Made by a program: the position numbers and the translations under genes
Notes under the pieces: generated by a model
The model's database searches: none
What the model saw: the letters and a program-made list of their open reading frames with translations, nothing else
What the model was told of the DNA's origin: nothing
Shown: one piece after another, positions 36,814 through 44,378 of the stretch
Position numbering within the stretch: position 1 is the stretch's first letter
Layout of the letters: each line of letters opens with the position of its first letter
NCBI GenBank assembly: GCA_023390115.1
Contig: JAEWDM010000006.1
Location: forward strand, 66,591 to 130,590
Length of the DNA stretch: 64,000 bases
Origin: Bacillota bacterium
Lineage (GTDB): Bacteria > Bacillota > Clostridia > Acetivibrionales > DSM-27016
Reading direction: 5' to 3'

Positions 36814-37395
36814 ATGGCAATTAGCTTGCAAAAAGGACAGAAGGTGGACTTGACTAAGACCAATCCCGGCCTTACAAAGCTTGTAGTTGGTTTAGGGTGG
36901 GATACAAACAAGTATGACGGAGGCTTTGATTTTGACCTGGACGCGGCGGTATTTATGCTTTCAGAGTCAGGTAAGGTAGCGAGTGAAAAGGATTTTGTTT
37001 TCTATGGCAATAAATCTCATGAAAGCGGTTCAGTAGAGCATATGGGAGACAATTTGACCGGTGAGGGCGACGGAGACGATGAGCAGGTGAAAATTAACCT
37101 TCAGACTGTTCCTGAAAGCATTAAGAAGATTGACTTTACCGTTACAATACATGAGGCTGAAGCCAGAAAACAAAATTTCGGACAGATTTCAAATGCGTAT
37201 ATAAGAATTGTGGATGAAGCGAAAAATGAGGAGCTTATACGCTATGATCTCGGAGAGGACTTCTCTGTGGAAACTGCTGTTGTGGTAGCAGAGCTCTACA
37301 GGCACGGCACCGAATGGAAGTTTAATGCAATAGGAAGCGGGTTCCAGGGAGGGCTTAAGGCTCTATGCGGAAATTTTGGCATAGATGTAGCTTAA
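36814..37395 (+). CDS. terD: TerD-family calcium-binding protein (1)
   Basis: The product is 193 residues, a canonical TerD. It has LQKGQKVDLTKTNPGL, GLGWDTNKYDGGFDFDLDAAVFML, the acidic GDNLTGEGDGDDE loop, TIHEAEARKQNFGQISNAYIRI and ETAVVVAELYRHGTEWKFNAIG. Known TerD structures bind two Ca2+ with these Asp residues. Role in the cell is stress tolerance and surface-linked complexes in Ter systems. ATG 36814 follows AAGGAGTG. It is the closest paralog of the protein at 39514. Confidence 0.95.
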   Translation: MAISLQKGQKVDLTKTNPGLTKLVVGLGWDTNKYDGGFDFDLDAAVFMLSESGKVASEKDFVFYGNKSHESGSVEHMGDNLTGEGDGDDEQVKINLQTVPESIKKIDFTVTIHEAEARKQNFGQISNAYIRIVDEAKNEELIRYDLGEDFSVETAVVVAELYRHGTEWKFNAIGSGFQGGLKALCGNFGIDVA

Positions 37396-37408
37396 ACATG
37401 CAGATTAT

Positions 37409-37467
37409 CGGAAGCTTTTGCCGCGGATAGGGGATGTATCCGACATGCGGCAAAGGCTTCGGATTTT
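37409..37467 (+). terminator. Long hairpin between TerD genes
   Basis: The arms 37409-37429 and 37437-37462 share GAAGC, TTTGCCGC and GGATA/TATCC with only a few mismatches, and ATTTTAAG follows. It may terminate part of the transcripts after the first terD, or set relative levels by protecting mRNA ends. Confidence 0.6.
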
Positions 37468-37483
37468 AAGAGGAGATGGAGCT

Positions 37484-38089
37484 ATGGCAATAGAGCTTAA
37501 AAAAAAAGGTGAGAAGATCAGCCTTGAAAAGAAGAGCCCAGGCAGCCTGGGGCAAATAGCTGTCAATCTTAACTGGAATAAAAGAGAAAGTAAAAAGGGG
37601 TTTTTTGGGTCATTGCTGGGCCCTAAATCCGTCGATCTCGATCTGGGCTGTCTTTTTGAGATGAAGGACGGCGGCAAAGGTGTTGTCCAGGCTCTGGGAA
37701 ATGCCTTTGGTAATTTGAACAATTCTCCTTATATAGCTCTGGATGCTGACGACAGGACCGGAGCATCGGAAAACGGAGAAAATTTGAGGATTAACGGCAA
37801 CATGATTTCTCAAATTAAGAGAATACTTATTTACACATTTATTTATGAGGGAGTAGCCAACTGGCAGCAGGTGGATGGGATTGTCACTGTAAAATGCCCG
37901 GGGAGCCAGGATATTATAGTCAGAATGGATGAGTATAATTCCAGCGGATATATGTGCGCCATCGCCATGCTTGAAAATTTAAACAATGAAACCTTCAGTG
38001 TGGAAAGGATAGTCCGCTTTTTCAATGGGCACCAGCCAATGGATATTGCATTTAACTGGGGCCTGCAATGGAGAATAGCGAGAAAATAG
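37484..38089 (+). CDS. TerD-superfamily protein, TerA-like
   Basis: The product is 201 residues. It starts AIELKKKGEKISLEKKSPGS and has VNLNWNK, the SVDLDLGCLFEMKDG core and ALDADDRTGASENGENLRI in place of the usual GDNLTGEGDGDDE loop. The end is GHQPMDIAFNWGLQWR. This is the pattern of TerA-type TerD relatives, in which the acidic loop is replaced by DADDRTG. Start 37484 follows GAGGAGATGGAG. It is likely to bind calcium at a changed site. Part of the same gene row as the other TerD paralogs. Confidence 0.85.
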   Translation: MAIELKKKGEKISLEKKSPGSLGQIAVNLNWNKRESKKGFFGSLLGPKSVDLDLGCLFEMKDGGKGVVQALGNAFGNLNNSPYIALDADDRTGASENGENLRINGNMISQIKRILIYTFIYEGVANWQQVDGIVTVKCPGSQDIIVRMDEYNSSGYMCAIAMLENLNNETFSVERIVRFFNGHQPMDIAFNWGLQWRIARK

Positions 38090-38119
38090 AAAGTGTAGTC
38101 AAGTTAAGGTGGGATAATT

Positions 38120-38803
38120 TTGAAGTATGAAATTTTATACCAGGATGCATTTCCGGTTGTGAGATGCGAATTAAGGCGGGGAGAGAGGCTGAAGGCTGAA
38201 TCCGACGCTATGATAGCAATGTCAGGCACAATAGATGTTACAGGAGGGGTTGAGGGAGGGCTGTTCCGCGGTCTTACGCGAATGCTTGCGGGCGAAAGCT
38301 TCTTTTTTCAGTACCTTACTGCCAGCCGCGGTGACGGAGAGGTTTTATTTGCGCACTCCACTCCGGGTGGTATAATTGATGTAGAGCTGGACGGTTCGTA
38401 TGGCTTAAGGGTTCAAAAAGACGGCTTTTTGGCCGCAACCGACAGTATTGAGATTGATACAAAGGCTCAGAATCTGATGCAGGGCATTTTTGGCGGCGAG
38501 GGACTTTTCGTATTGAATGTAAGCGGAAAGGGAATAGTGTTTATAAGCAGCTATGGTGCCATTCATGCAATAAATCTGAATGCCAATGAGGAGATTATTG
38601 TGGACAACGGGCATTTGGTGGCATGGGCTGATTATATGAACTATTCTATTGAAAAAGCCTCGGGAGGCTGGGGCAACAGCATAATGTCGGGCGAATTTCT
38701 TGTATGCAGGTTCAGGGGGCCGGGAATTGTGCTTATACAGACCAGAAACCCCAAGGGCTTCAAAAACTGGTTGACAAAGCTTGGACTTACAAGCTCAAAA
38801 TAG
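38120..38803 (+). CDS. AIM24 / TIGR00266 family protein
   Basis: The product is 227 residues. Repeated beta strands and the motif set of the AIM24 family are visible: AESDAMIAMSGTIDV, LAGESFFFQYLTASRGDGEVLFA, GLFVLNVSGKGIVFISSYGAIHAI, VDNGHLVAWADYMNY, and FRGPGIVLIQTRNPKGF. The family forms a trimeric beta prism; AIM24 in mitochondria is linked to cristae organisation and the bacterial role is unknown. The start is a TTG (38120) after AAGGTGGG. Its place among TerD genes suggests it joins the same membrane-associated assembly. Confidence 0.88.
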   Translation: MKYEILYQDAFPVVRCELRRGERLKAESDAMIAMSGTIDVTGGVEGGLFRGLTRMLAGESFFFQYLTASRGDGEVLFAHSTPGGIIDVELDGSYGLRVQKDGFLAATDSIEIDTKAQNLMQGIFGGEGLFVLNVSGKGIVFISSYGAIHAINLNANEEIIVDNGHLVAWADYMNYSIEKASGGWGNSIMSGEFLVCRFRGPGIVLIQTRNPKGFKNWLTKLGLTSSK

Positions 38804-38843
38804 CAGATGCAGGCTATCATTACGTCTGTAAGGAGGTTTTATT

Positions 38844-39491
38844 ATGTCGGTTAATTTGCAAAAGGGTCAAAAAGTGGATTTGACCAAGGGAAATACAGGT
38901 CTTAAAAAGATAATGGTCGGCTTAGGATGGGATGAAGCGCCTTCCTCCGGTCAGGGTAAGGGCTTGCTTGGCTCTTTATTCGGAGGGGGAAACAAAACTC
39001 AGAGCATTGACTGTGACGCCTCCGCCATACTTTGCGGATCAGGGGGTAAAATAATTGGCGGGCGCGCTCTGATAGGTCAGAACATGCTTTCAGAGGACAT
39101 TGTATATTTTGGAAACTTGAGTCATACCAGCCGGTGTGTAAAGCATATGGGAGATAACCTCACAGGTGCGGGCGAGGGTGACGACGAGCAGATAATGGTT
39201 GATCTGCAGGATTTGCCGTCAAGATATGAGAAGATAGTGTTTGTAGTAAACATTTATAAGGCAGGGGAGCGCAACCAGCACTTCGGTATGATAAAAAATG
39301 CGTTTATAAGGATTGTAGATGCCGGGACAAATAAGGAGCTTTGCAAATTTAATTTGTCGGATAGCTATGACAATATGACCGCTATGATATTCGGAGAGGT
39401 TTATCGCTACCAGAATGAATGGAAGTTTAACGCCATGGGAGAGGGAACAAGAGACAGCGGTATTGTAGCGACAGCTAACAGATATATATAA
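38844..39491 (+). CDS. TerD-family protein (2), with glycine-rich insert
   Basis: The product is 215 residues. The N-terminus SVNLQKGQKVDLTKGNTGL is followed by GLGWDEAPSS and a Gly-rich loop (GKGLLGSLFGGGNK) that is absent from the first TerD. Then SIDCDASAILCGSGG replaces the DFDLDAAVF core, while GDNLTGAGEGDDE is kept. The end is GTRDSGIVATANRYI. It is the TerX/TerZ-like branch of the family. AAGGAGG precedes ATG 38844. Confidence 0.9.
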   Translation: MSVNLQKGQKVDLTKGNTGLKKIMVGLGWDEAPSSGQGKGLLGSLFGGGNKTQSIDCDASAILCGSGGKIIGGRALIGQNMLSEDIVYFGNLSHTSRCVKHMGDNLTGAGEGDDEQIMVDLQDLPSRYEKIVFVVNIYKAGERNQHFGMIKNAFIRIVDAGTNKELCKFNLSDSYDNMTAMIFGEVYRYQNEWKFNAMGEGTRDSGIVATANRYI

Positions 39492-39513
39492 ATTTTTTTA
39501 GGAGGTGCGTTTT

Positions 39514-40098
39514 ATGCCGGTTAATCTTTCAAAGGGACAGCGCGTAAGCCTGGACAAGTCTATAACGCTTGCATTGGTAGGGCTTGGATGGGACACAAAT
39601 CAATACGACGGAGGATATGATTTTGACCTTGACGCAGCGGCCTTTTTGCTTGGTGAAAATGGAAAGGTCTTAAATGACAGTGACTTTATTTTCTACAATA
39701 ACCTTGACGGGAGAAATGGTGCGGTAAAGCATACCGGAGATAACCTGACCGGCGAGGGAGACGGCGATGATGAAGTAATTCTTATTAATTTCAGCAAAAT
39801 GCCCAGTGAAATCCACAAGGTAGCAATAACCGTTACTATTCACGATGCGTCTGTACGCAGGCAGAATTTCGGACAGGTTTCCAACGCATATGTGCGTGTT
39901 GCCAAGATGGCAAATGACAATGACACTAAGGGTGAAGAGGTTCTGAGATTCAATCTTGTTGAGGAGTTTTCTGTTGAAACTGCTCTTGTAGTTTGCGAAA
40001 TATATCGCCACGGCAAGGACTGGAAATTTAATGCCGTCGCCGCGGGGTATCAGGGAGGACTCGAGGCACTCTGCCGCAGCTTTGGTGTAAATATATAA
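39514..40098 (+). CDS. terD: TerD-family calcium-binding protein (3)
   Basis: The product is 194 residues, canonical: GLGWDTNQYDGGYDFDLDAAAFLL, GDNLTGEGDGDDE, TIHDASVRRQNFGQVSNAYVRV and FKFNA-type end with GYQGGLEALCRSFGVNI. The start at 39514 (MPVNLSKG) follows AGGAGGTG by 7 nt, better than the codon at 39505. All known Ca2+-ligand positions appear kept. A hairpin follows at 40119. Confidence 0.95.
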   Translation: MPVNLSKGQRVSLDKSITLALVGLGWDTNQYDGGYDFDLDAAAFLLGENGKVLNDSDFIFYNNLDGRNGAVKHTGDNLTGEGDGDDEVILINFSKMPSEIHKVAITVTIHDASVRRQNFGQVSNAYVRVAKMANDNDTKGEEVLRFNLVEEFSVETALVVCEIYRHGKDWKFNAVAAGYQGGLEALCRSFGVNI

Positions 40099-40118
40099 AG
40101 CTGATACTTTTGAATAAG

Positions 40119-40160
40119 AGGCTGCTGCAAGGCATAACCTGCTTTGTAGCAGCCTGTTTA
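40119..40160 (+). terminator. Hairpin after the third TerD gene
   Basis: AGGCTGCT (40119-40126) pairs exactly with AGCAGCCT (40148-40155); GTTTAT follows. Weak U-run, so partial read-through is likely. Confidence 0.6.
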
Positions 40161-40215
40161 TAGACTTTCCGTAATATTTCGGGAATATTTATGCAACGAA
40201 TTGGGGTAGCTTGCT

Positions 40216-40800
40216 ATGGCAGTGAATCTTAAAAAGGGTGAAAAGGTCAATTTATCAAAGTGCGATAAAAAGCTTAAAAGAATTTTAGTAGGACTGCGGT
40301 GGAGAGAGAGCCCGTCTTTTAAGGGTCCTCCGGTTGACTGCGACGCTTTTGCGATTTTGCTTAATAAAGACAAAAAGCTGATGTCGGGAAATGATATTGT
40401 TTACCATGCCAATTTGGAGCATTCCTCAAAATCCGTCCTGCACGGAGGAGATAATGTAAAGGGCTCAAATACGGCTTCGGATTGTGAGCAAATATTTGTC
40501 GAGCTGTCAAAAATACCACAGCATATACACTTTATAGTGTTTGCAGTTTCGATATACCAGGCTGAAGAGAAAAAGCAGGATTTTGGTATTGTAGAGGGAG
40601 CAAGGGTACAGGTTTTAAATGCTGAGAGCAATGAGACGCTGTGTATATATGATTTAACCGACAGTTATTCAAAAATGACCTCGGTTATCGTATCGGAATT
40701 GTACAGAGCGGGAGACGGATGGTGCTTTCACGCCGTGGGACAGGGAACCTGCGATAAGGGAATAGGAGATGTGTTCCGCAGATACAGACAGATCTTTTGA
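40216..40800 (+). CDS. TerD-family protein (4), acidic loop lost
   Basis: The product is 194 residues. AVNLKKGEKVNLSKCDKKL, then GLRWRESPSFKGPPVDCDAFAILL, keep the fold. The calcium loop reads GGDNVKGSNTASDCEQ, where most Asp/Glu of GDNLTGEGDGDDE are gone. The end GTCDKGIGDVFRRYRQIF resembles paralog 2. It may have lost one Ca2+ site and serve a structural role. GGGGTAG precedes the start. Confidence 0.88.
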   Translation: MAVNLKKGEKVNLSKCDKKLKRILVGLRWRESPSFKGPPVDCDAFAILLNKDKKLMSGNDIVYHANLEHSSKSVLHGGDNVKGSNTASDCEQIFVELSKIPQHIHFIVFAVSIYQAEEKKQDFGIVEGARVQVLNAESNETLCIYDLTDSYSKMTSVIVSELYRAGDGWCFHAVGQGTCDKGIGDVFRRYRQIF

Positions 40801-40854
40801 TGTACAGGCAGTGAAAAATATTAACTTTATTTATATAAATGTGAGGTGGAGCAT

Positions 40855-42099
40855 ATGAAGGTTGACATACAGCGGCTTTTGGATAATTGTTTGCCGGATA
40901 CCCCTGTACGACTGGCTGTAGGAGAATTTGAAGGCCCATTTTATATACGGAAGCCCTGTACTGTTACCGGGGCTTCTACCACCCTTTGGGCAAAAAAAGG
41001 GCCTGTGCTGGTTATTACATCAAACGGAGTAAAAATAAAAAATTTACGCGTTGAAATTACAGAGCACAGTGCAAATGCCGATGATTTTACATGCCTGGTT
41101 TCAACCGCGGCGGACACGAAATATGAAAACGTAGAGGTAATAGGGAATATAAAGGGGATAAGGGGAGAGGAGGAAGCTTGGGATATACCTCAGGTAATTG
41201 ATCTGGGAAAGCTTCCGGCGGAAAGCAGGGCTTCTTTTGTGATGGAGGTGCAGGTGCCTGTTGGTGTAAGGCTGAAATCCACTATAAGGGATATTTCCAT
41301 AAGCCCTGAATACCTCATGCCCGGAAGAAATAAAATAACCATAGCATCTGAAAAGCTGAAAGAAGGCACGTTCATATACGGAGAAATACTGTTTGAATCA
41401 ATGTTTGTACGCAGGGCATATATAAACGGAGCTGTAATGCCGAATATGTCCGGATATGTAAATAACAGGGTGGTATATCAGGCAAGCAGCCATGTGCCGG
41501 CCATAATGCCCGGTTCCGCAAATACCGTTTCCGCCTTAAATATTATTGCGCCTATGGTGTCTGATCCAAGCGTCAGCATCTTGAAAAGAGGGCAGCGTTT
41601 GTCGATTAATGGAATACTTGAGGACAAAATTCAGTTGAATTTAACATGGTCGAGCATGATTCAGCAGATGGATATCGACCCTTATGTGTTTATGCTTGAA
41701 AAAAACGGAAAGGCCTCGGGGGATGACAGCCTGATATTCTTTGGCAATCCGTCGTCAGGATGCGGTGGAGTAAAATGCTTAGATGACAATGGAGATAAGT
41801 CAATACTCATAGATTTGACAAAAATTTCGGGAGAAATCTCGACTATTTCGGTTGCATACTCTATTTATGGGAACAATCCCAACAATAACTTTTCAAAAAT
41901 AGTCGATCCGGTGATAAGGATATTGTCCGGGGGCAGGGAGAAGCTGCGGTTTTTCGCTAAGGATCTGCTCATTGAAACGACTATTGTGGCAATTGAATTT
42001 TACAGGTACAAAAACGAATGGAAGATAAATACCGTAGGTGCCGGATTCAGAGATGGTCTTAAACGCCTGTGTGAGAGCTACGGGCTGTCTGTAATCTAG
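40855..42099 (+). CDS. TerD domain fused to an unrecognised N-terminal region
   Basis: The product is 414 residues. Residues about 1-100 are beta-rich (FEGPFYIRKPCTVTGAS, ITSNGVKIKNLRVEI), like a short right-handed beta-helix or pectate-lyase-like repeat. Residues about 100-210 form a beta-sandwich-like middle (IRDISISPEYLMPGRNKI). After about 240 comes a TerD domain: LKRGQRLSING, LNLTWSS, QMDIDPYVFMLEKNGKASGDDSLIFFGNPSS, CLDDNGDKSILIDL and YKNEWKINTVGAGFRDGLKRLCESYG. The start at 40855 has AGGTGG 5 nt upstream. The N-terminal part could bind polysaccharide or protein at the envelope. This architecture is the most unusual in the cluster. Confidence 0.75.
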   Translation: MKVDIQRLLDNCLPDTPVRLAVGEFEGPFYIRKPCTVTGASTTLWAKKGPVLVITSNGVKIKNLRVEITEHSANADDFTCLVSTAADTKYENVEVIGNIKGIRGEEEAWDIPQVIDLGKLPAESRASFVMEVQVPVGVRLKSTIRDISISPEYLMPGRNKITIASEKLKEGTFIYGEILFESMFVRRAYINGAVMPNMSGYVNNRVVYQASSHVPAIMPGSANTVSALNIIAPMVSDPSVSILKRGQRLSINGILEDKIQLNLTWSSMIQQMDIDPYVFMLEKNGKASGDDSLIFFGNPSSGCGGVKCLDDNGDKSILIDLTKISGEISTISVAYSIYGNNPNNNFSKIVDPVIRILSGGREKLRFFAKDLLIETTIVAIEFYRYKNEWKINTVGAGFRDGLKRLCESYGLSVI

Positions 42100-42148
42100 T
42101 ACTGCGTTTCATAAATTTGTTCCCATGTACAATTTATAACGCAGTACT
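42098..42148 (+). terminator. Perfect-arm hairpin after the fusion gene
   Basis: AGTACTGCGTT (42098-42108) and AACGCAGTACT (42138-42148) are exact complements, extended inward by ATAAATT/AATTTAT. It overlaps the stop codon and lacks a T-run. Confidence 0.6.
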
Positions 42149-42150
42149 AT

Positions 42151-42188
42151 TGCCCTGTGACAGAATTTGTATCTAGCGGTCAGGGCAC
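42151..42188. repeat. Dispersed hairpin repeat, copy 2
   Basis: TGCCCTG and CAGGGCA pair exactly, around ACAGAATT and GTATC. It matches the copy at 12646-12683 at 32 of 38 positions, with one of the differences changing a G-C to G-U within the stem. Confidence 0.65.
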
Positions 42189-42291
42189 CAGTCTTGATGA
42201 GTCTTTATGAATTAACCCTTCTTAAAATGGGATATACATTCATAAGTGAAATGAATAAAAAATAAAAGAATGAGAGCGTGTTGGGGCTTAA

Positions 42292-43347
42292 ATGATATAT
42301 ATATTTGAAAGCACAAGAAACTGTCGCGGGGGGGCTGAATGGAGCAGGAATTCTCCGGCGGACGTATTAAAGTATGCTGTTGGTGCGCTGCTTTATACTC
42401 CTGCTACTCATCCGGCAATTGCAGACGATATTTGTATGCAAAAGCATAGTGCATTAAAATCCATAGCACTGTGCCTTGAGGATGCAATAAGGGATGAAAG
42501 CACTGCGTATGCGGAAAAGTGTCTGTATGCGACTGTTCAAAGGATATACTCCGCCGTATTCCGCGGTCTTATTGAAATTGACAGCATCCCTCTGGTTTTT
42601 ATAAGGGTCAGAGATCCGGAACAGATGAAGAGGGTATTTGAAGAGCTGAAGGATTTTTGTGAAATTATTACGGGATTTATCCTGCCGAAATTTGATCACA
42701 CAAATGCCGGACGGTACAGTGAGGTATTATGCGGCATCAATTCGCAAACCGGCAATTTAAGGATATATGCAATGCCTATTATAGAGAGCGGGAGCGTTGC
42801 AAATGTTGAAACCCGTCAGGAGGCTCTGGCGGGAATAAAAAGCTCGCTGGCGGGAATATCAAATTACGTACTGAATGTGAGAGTGGGAGGGAATGACTTT
42901 TGCAACCAGTTTGGGGTTAGAAGAAATATAAACAATACAATATATGATATAGGAGTTATAAACAATATTCTTATTGACATAATCAATGTATTTTCAAGAC
43001 AATACATTGTATCCGCTCCCGTCTGGGAATACTTCGGCAAGCAGGGGGCGGGGGAGTGGGAACCGGGCCTGCGGAAAGAGCTTGCATTGGATAAGCTGAA
43101 CGGATTTGTTGGAAAAACCGCCATTCATCCTTCTCAAATTCCCGTAATCCAGGAGGAAATGGCTGTTGAATGTGCGGACTATGAGGATGCAAAAAGGATT
43201 TTAAACTGGGAGTCTGATATATTGGGAGTACAAAGGGGCGTGCTCCTGGACAGAATGAATGAGCTGAAGGTTCATAGAAAGTGGGCGGAAAAAATATTGG
43301 CTCTTGCCGGGGTATATGGGGTAAAAACAAATGAAAAATATAGTTAG
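42292..43347 (+). CDS. HpcH/HpaI (citrate lyase beta-like) C-C bond lyase of Ter clusters
   Basis: The product is 351 residues. The TIM-barrel has GALLYTPATHPAIADD, ALCLEDAIRDES (metal-binding Glu/Asp), VFIRVRDPEQ, TGFILPKFD, YAMPIIESG and VLNVRVGGNDFC, and the end GFVGKTAIHPSQIPVIQEEM matches the family signature. Enzymes of this fold cleave or join acyl-CoA or keto-acid units with a Mg2+ enolate. In Ter clusters it is the first of a five-gene set with ATP-grasp, PRTase, StiP and HAD proteins. It overlaps the ATP-grasp gene by 17 nt. Confidence 0.87.
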   Translation: MIYIFESTRNCRGGAEWSRNSPADVLKYAVGALLYTPATHPAIADDICMQKHSALKSIALCLEDAIRDESTAYAEKCLYATVQRIYSAVFRGLIEIDSIPLVFIRVRDPEQMKRVFEELKDFCEIITGFILPKFDHTNAGRYSEVLCGINSQTGNLRIYAMPIIESGSVANVETRQEALAGIKSSLAGISNYVLNVRVGGNDFCNQFGVRRNINNTIYDIGVINNILIDIINVFSRQYIVSAPVWEYFGKQGAGEWEPGLRKELALDKLNGFVGKTAIHPSQIPVIQEEMAVECADYEDAKRILNWESDILGVQRGVLLDRMNELKVHRKWAEKILALAGVYGVKTNEKYS

Positions 43348-44353
43348 AGTATGGTTTAATCATTGGTTCAGCACGGCGTACCATATCATAAGCCTGTTAA
43401 GGCAGGACGATGACACCGGTTTTTTTATAATAGGCTCCGGCAGCAATCCCGATTCGGTAATAAGGCGTGTGTGTGATGAATGGTTTGAGGAGCCCCAAAA
43501 CTGTCATGAGGATGAGCACAGGTATGTGCTTTTTTGCAGAGACTTTTGCAGGGACAGGCATATAGACGTATTTGTTCCAAGAAGAGGGCTGCAGGCAATA
43601 GGGAAAAGCATTGATCTTTTTGATGAAATTGGTGTAAGAGTCCTTGTAGAGAGGGACTATCAAAAGCTCTCGGCATTAAACAATAAAGAGAAAACATACT
43701 GCATGTTTGAGGACAGGGATATAGGACATGTGCCTCCAAGATATGTTGTCAATAGCTGTGGAGCTTTTTGCAGGGCGTATGAAGCATTGACGTCAACCTT
43801 TGAGAGAGCGTGCTTTAAGCTTACAAAGGATGAAGGCGCGGCGAGCTTCAGAGTGATTGACAATTCCATAGGAGGCTATAACGGCTTATACAGGCACCGT
43901 GGTATGAAGGTGACGTTAGATGAGGCCATTAATGCTCTGAACCAAAGGGAGAGCCTTCCCGATATTCTTATAATGCCGTATATGGAGGGGCATGAGGTTA
44001 GCGTAGATTGCCTGAGAACGGACTCCGGCATAATAATAATACCGCGTGTGAAAACAGGGGGACGTACTGAGGAAATAAGGTATGATGATGAGATTGTGCA
44101 ATTTTGTGAAAGGTTTTATGAAAAAATAGGCATAAGCGGGCCATGCAATATCCAGTTGAAATACCATGACGGCGTGCCGTACCTGCTGGAGGTAAACACA
44201 AGAATGTCAGGCGGTATACAGCTTTCCTGCATAGCGGCGGGAGTAAACATACCCAACCTGGCGGTTAATCAATTATTAGGGATAGAAAAGCCATGGAGCA
44301 TGGATAATGCGCCTAAGAAGGTTTCATTCATAGAAATGCCGGTGGTTTTATAA
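43331..44353 (+). CDS. ATP-grasp ligase
   Basis: The product is 340 residues. It has an N-terminal Rossmann-like part, then the ATP-grasp fold: KLTKDEGAASFRVID (lysine strand and loop), ILIMPYMEGHEVSVDCL (nucleotide-binding hinge), PRVKTGGRTEEI, and the Mg2+ site NIQLKYHDGVPYLLEVNTRMSGG. These ligases join a carboxylate to an amine or thiol with ATP. In the Ter gene set it would couple an amino acid or acid made by the lyase. Start overlaps the lyase gene by 17 nt, showing tight coupling. Confidence 0.87.
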   Translation: MKNIVRVWFNHWFSTAYHIISLLRQDDDTGFFIIGSGSNPDSVIRRVCDEWFEEPQNCHEDEHRYVLFCRDFCRDRHIDVFVPRRGLQAIGKSIDLFDEIGVRVLVERDYQKLSALNNKEKTYCMFEDRDIGHVPPRYVVNSCGAFCRAYEALTSTFERACFKLTKDEGAASFRVIDNSIGGYNGLYRHRGMKVTLDEAINALNQRESLPDILIMPYMEGHEVSVDCLRTDSGIIIIPRVKTGGRTEEIRYDDEIVQFCERFYEKIGISGPCNIQLKYHDGVPYLLEVNTRMSGGIQLSCIAAGVNIPNLAVNQLLGIEKPWSMDNAPKKVSFIEMPVVL

Positions 44354-44378
44354 AAAAATTTGTACTGGGGCATATGAC

